Source: Rhizoclosmatium globosum
Lineage: Eukaryota; Chytridiomycota; Chytridiomycetes; Chytridiales; Chytriomycetaceae
Length of the DNA: 64,000 bases
Direction of reading: 5' to 3'
Assembly: GCA_002104985.1 (NCBI GenBank)
Contig: MCGO01000018.1
Coordinates: forward strand, 1 to 64,000
A program made the position numbers and the translations under genes. Under the pieces are notes generated by a model. That model had not been told where the DNA came from. It searched no databases and saw only the letters and a list, made by a program, of their open reading frames with translations. Each line of letters begins with the position of its first letter. Positions within the stretch are counted from its first letter, which is position 1. Below are positions 61,942 to 64,000 of this stretch, piece by piece.

Positions 61942-62085
61942 AAACAAATCTCATAATAAAAAAATCTGCTCGTTCCTCACGTTTTCGTATTTAACCTTCG
62001 AGGGAGTCGACGACGAAAGCATTAAGTTTTATTACGAAGTATCCAACAAATAAATCAGCAAAGATAACCGAAAACCAAAATAAAT

Positions 62086-62549
62086 TTAAGCCTCTTCTTC
62101 CGCAGCGTACACAGTGTCAGAACTAACCGCGTGTCCATGCTGCAATTTGGCCTGCTTCTCCTTGATAAACTCAACAGCATCCAACTTTCTGTCAACAGCA
62201 AGCGCAGTCTTGAGGTCAAGCTCTTGTTGATACAAGCTCGTCGTAGATTCTCTCACAGCATCACGAATCTCAGCGCGAGCGCGAGCAGCTGTCAACCTTC
62301 TCATTAGTATCCCACACTTCAAAGAAACGCGTGTAAATAAGCAAAGAAAGACTCACCAGACACATCGTCTAAGCTTGCGTGTGCCTTTTCTCTCTTTTGG
62401 TCAATGTTTTGTTGCTTGAGTTCTTGGGCTCTGTCTTCTTTGGCTTCCCATTGACGTAGCTCGGCGGCGAGGGTTGCAGCTTGTTCCGCGTCGAGAGACT
62501 CGCGACGCTGGGATGCGGCATTGATACGGTCGTTGATTGTGGAATCCAT
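62086..62549 (-). CDS. Small alpha-helical coiled-coil protein
   Basis: Two exons (62549-62357, 62288-62086; 68-bp intron, phase 1, GATACTAAT branch-like site) give 131 residues, almost entirely charged helix: RRESLDAEQAATLAAELRQW, then KQQNIDQKREKAHASLDDV and YQQELDLKTALAVDRKLDA. No signal or membrane segment. A 26-bp GT/CA microsatellite lies 6 bp before the ATG. No family assigned; a cytoskeletal or structural role is conceivable but not shown. Confidence 0.65.
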
Positions 62550-62555
62550 ATTCTC

Positions 62556-62581
62556 GTGTGTGTGTGTGTGTGTGTGTGTGT
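62556..62581. repeat. (GT)13 dinucleotide microsatellite
   Basis: Uninterrupted GT repeat, (CA)13 on the strand of the gene at 62549, only 6 bp upstream of its start codon and therefore in the 5' UTR or core promoter. Such tracts change length often. Confidence 0.95.
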
Positions 62582-62826
62582 TTTTGTGGGGTTGTTTTTG
62601 AAAGCGGGGTGGAATCAAAGGAAACGACAAGGCGTTGAATTTTTTGATCGTCTTTTTCGATCATGATGAGTCATGTGAGGAAACAATAACCTTGTTTCTT
62701 TTTCCTTCTTCTTCTCCTTCTGGATGAAATATTGATTGTTTTTGTTTTTGGATATGGAGTTTGTTAAGAATAGGAGTTGTTTTACTGGAATCTCTACTAA
62801 TGAACAGATCTAAGGCGGAAAAGACT

Positions 62827-63709
62827 TTAAGCAAAGAGAGCACGCAAGTTGATTTCAGCAGCCTTGGCGGCAAAAGCAACAGGTCCAACAGGATGCACAG
62901 GTTTCTTGTATGATTCGGGAATCCGTTCCTCCAAAAACAGTGTCTCAATAACATCCACTGGCACTTTGTAACCGTCTAACATGATTGAAAGAAATATCCA
63001 TAAATTGTCAACAAAGTATAAAAAGCAATCACTCACCTCCCATCAATAGCAGCATAAAGCATGTCTCGCCAGTCACCAAGAAATGCTTCTTGAGCGAATA
63101 GAAAAACTCTGGATTTTTTGCCTTACACTCACTGTACCTCTTCTTTCTGTACTTCAGTAACTCGCCCATATGCAAGTACTTGCCATCAGCAGCCTGAGAC
63201 AACAAGACCTTGACCAACTCTGGCTGCACAGCAACAGCATCACCAAAATGAGCATCGTTCCTTGAGAGAGAAGAATCGTGTTCGATACGGTTGTGTTTGT
63301 TGAGATCAGAGAGATCAATAAACTCTTTCCCATCTTGGGTGACTTGGTGTTCAGATCGGACTCCGATGCCATCGTGGATTGTGTCCAGACTGTATGCCCC
63401 GTCGATTAACCTAAATAAGTGGTATTAGTAACAGTAATATAGTTGATTTGCATGTATGCGGATTGCGGAGTACGAAGTGCGGGGGTCAATTTGTTCTGGT
63501 ATGTATGTATGATGGAGAGACTCACCCGTCAGCCATCTTGTCACTTGCTCCAAACAAGTGCTGAACGGCCTTTGACATCATTTCTTTTGTAATGTTTCTG
63601 CCGTCACGGGGAAGGTAGCCCATGTTGGACAGGGCGTTCAAAGCGGGACAGGGCGATCGCAAATCACCCTCTTTTGGTGCTTCAAAGTGCCCTGGATTCG
63701 TGCCGTATC
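62827..63709 (-). CDS. Heme-thiolate peroxidase (chloroperoxidase/peroxygenase family), 5' part unresolved
   Basis: Three clear exons (63709-63526, 63410-63037, 62975-62827) with matching phases. The heme-ligating Cys is in RSPCPALNALSNMGYLPRDG (PCP motif) and the acid-base region is in RIEHDSSLSRND (EHD-S). These enzymes use H2O2 for halogenation or peroxygenation. The C-terminus ends INLRALFA. The first exon begins at acceptor 63709 with GYGTNPGHFEAP and needs an upstream exon ending in phase 1; one candidate is the short open piece ending at a GTAAGT donor near 63942, which would carry the gene past the right edge. No signal peptide visible, so secretion cannot be judged. Confidence 0.85.
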
Positions 63710-64000
63710 CTGTGAATGTCTTGAATTGGATGTGGATTAGGATTGAGATGGAACAATGCCAAGATGGGAGACGCAACTGTGTCTGACATTGAATTATGGT
63801 GAACTTCTTTCCCTCAGCATCCTTGACATTATGGGAGAAGAGTCACGCATGTTTTTAATTGCATCTAGGTAGTTTATCACTCGTTAAGGTCAGCAGGAAT
63901 ACAATGAACACGATTGTGTGAATTTGACCGACTTACGAGCAAACAATGGATCACCTTTCTTTAAATTCCTTGAACCTTCTCTTACACTTTAACCGATAAC

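Noticed and set aside
1..64000. CRISPR arrays, rRNA or tRNA genes, bacterial operons
   Set aside because: No regularly spaced repeats, no cloverleaf or rRNA-like sequence was recognised, and spliceosomal introns throughout rule out a prokaryotic source.

Overview
This is a eukaryotic nuclear window, most likely from an early-diverging, probably zoosporic (chytrid-like) fungus. Support: dense genes on both strands with short GT-AG introns (mostly 43-120 bp, often with CTAAC-like branch sites), two chitin-deacetylase-type CE4 proteins, Ure2-type GST, and orthologues that are patchy in Dikarya but kept in some basal fungi (DET1, BRE/BABAM2). The lineage is an inference; there is no rRNA or other marker here.

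Layout. 1-13.7 kb is a retrotransposon graveyard: two related 5'-incomplete LINE-like elements in head-to-tail order (A, frameshifted, with a poly(A) tail; B, one long open frame directly behind that tail), then an opposite-strand two-ORF APE-type LINE (C) whose reverse transcriptase has lost its catalytic core without losing frame. C ends beside a CCCTAA run. 13.7-15.2 kb holds a broken gene fragment and an IS630/Tc1-like DD34E transposase.

15.4-39.6 kb is a gene-dense housekeeping block: a bacterial-type P3B Mg2+ ATPase, a 1262-aa nucleotidyltransferase-like/SDR fusion, a tandem pair of RVxF proteins, a membrane protein, an aldo/keto reductase (8 exons), a DET1 homologue, a BRE/BRCC45 homologue, three tandem glutaredoxins (one with a predicted N-myristoylation signal), a MIS12-like kinetochore protein, NAA30, a second tandem pair of proteins with RVxF-like motifs and a shared novel C-terminal domain, and a double-MYND protein.

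39.9-52.1 kb is a duplicated surface/cell-wall region. Two paralogous secreted LRR proteins (PAN-like modules, mucin-like stalk, LRRs each encoded by one 72-nt exon) face each other in inverted orientation. Between them lie a C2H2 zinc-finger gene, a kinase and two tandem CE4 deacetylases, plus a decayed second copy of the kinase-CE4 segment. 52.3-63.7 kb returns to ordinary genes: PhoD-like phosphatase, GST, small two-helix membrane proteins, an MFS transporter, a LEA2-like membrane protein, a helical protein and a chloroperoxidase-family enzyme cut or ill-defined at its 5' side.

Gene models were spliced by hand. Where exon lengths are given, the reading phase was checked across every junction. 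Family names come from recognised motifs, not from database searches.
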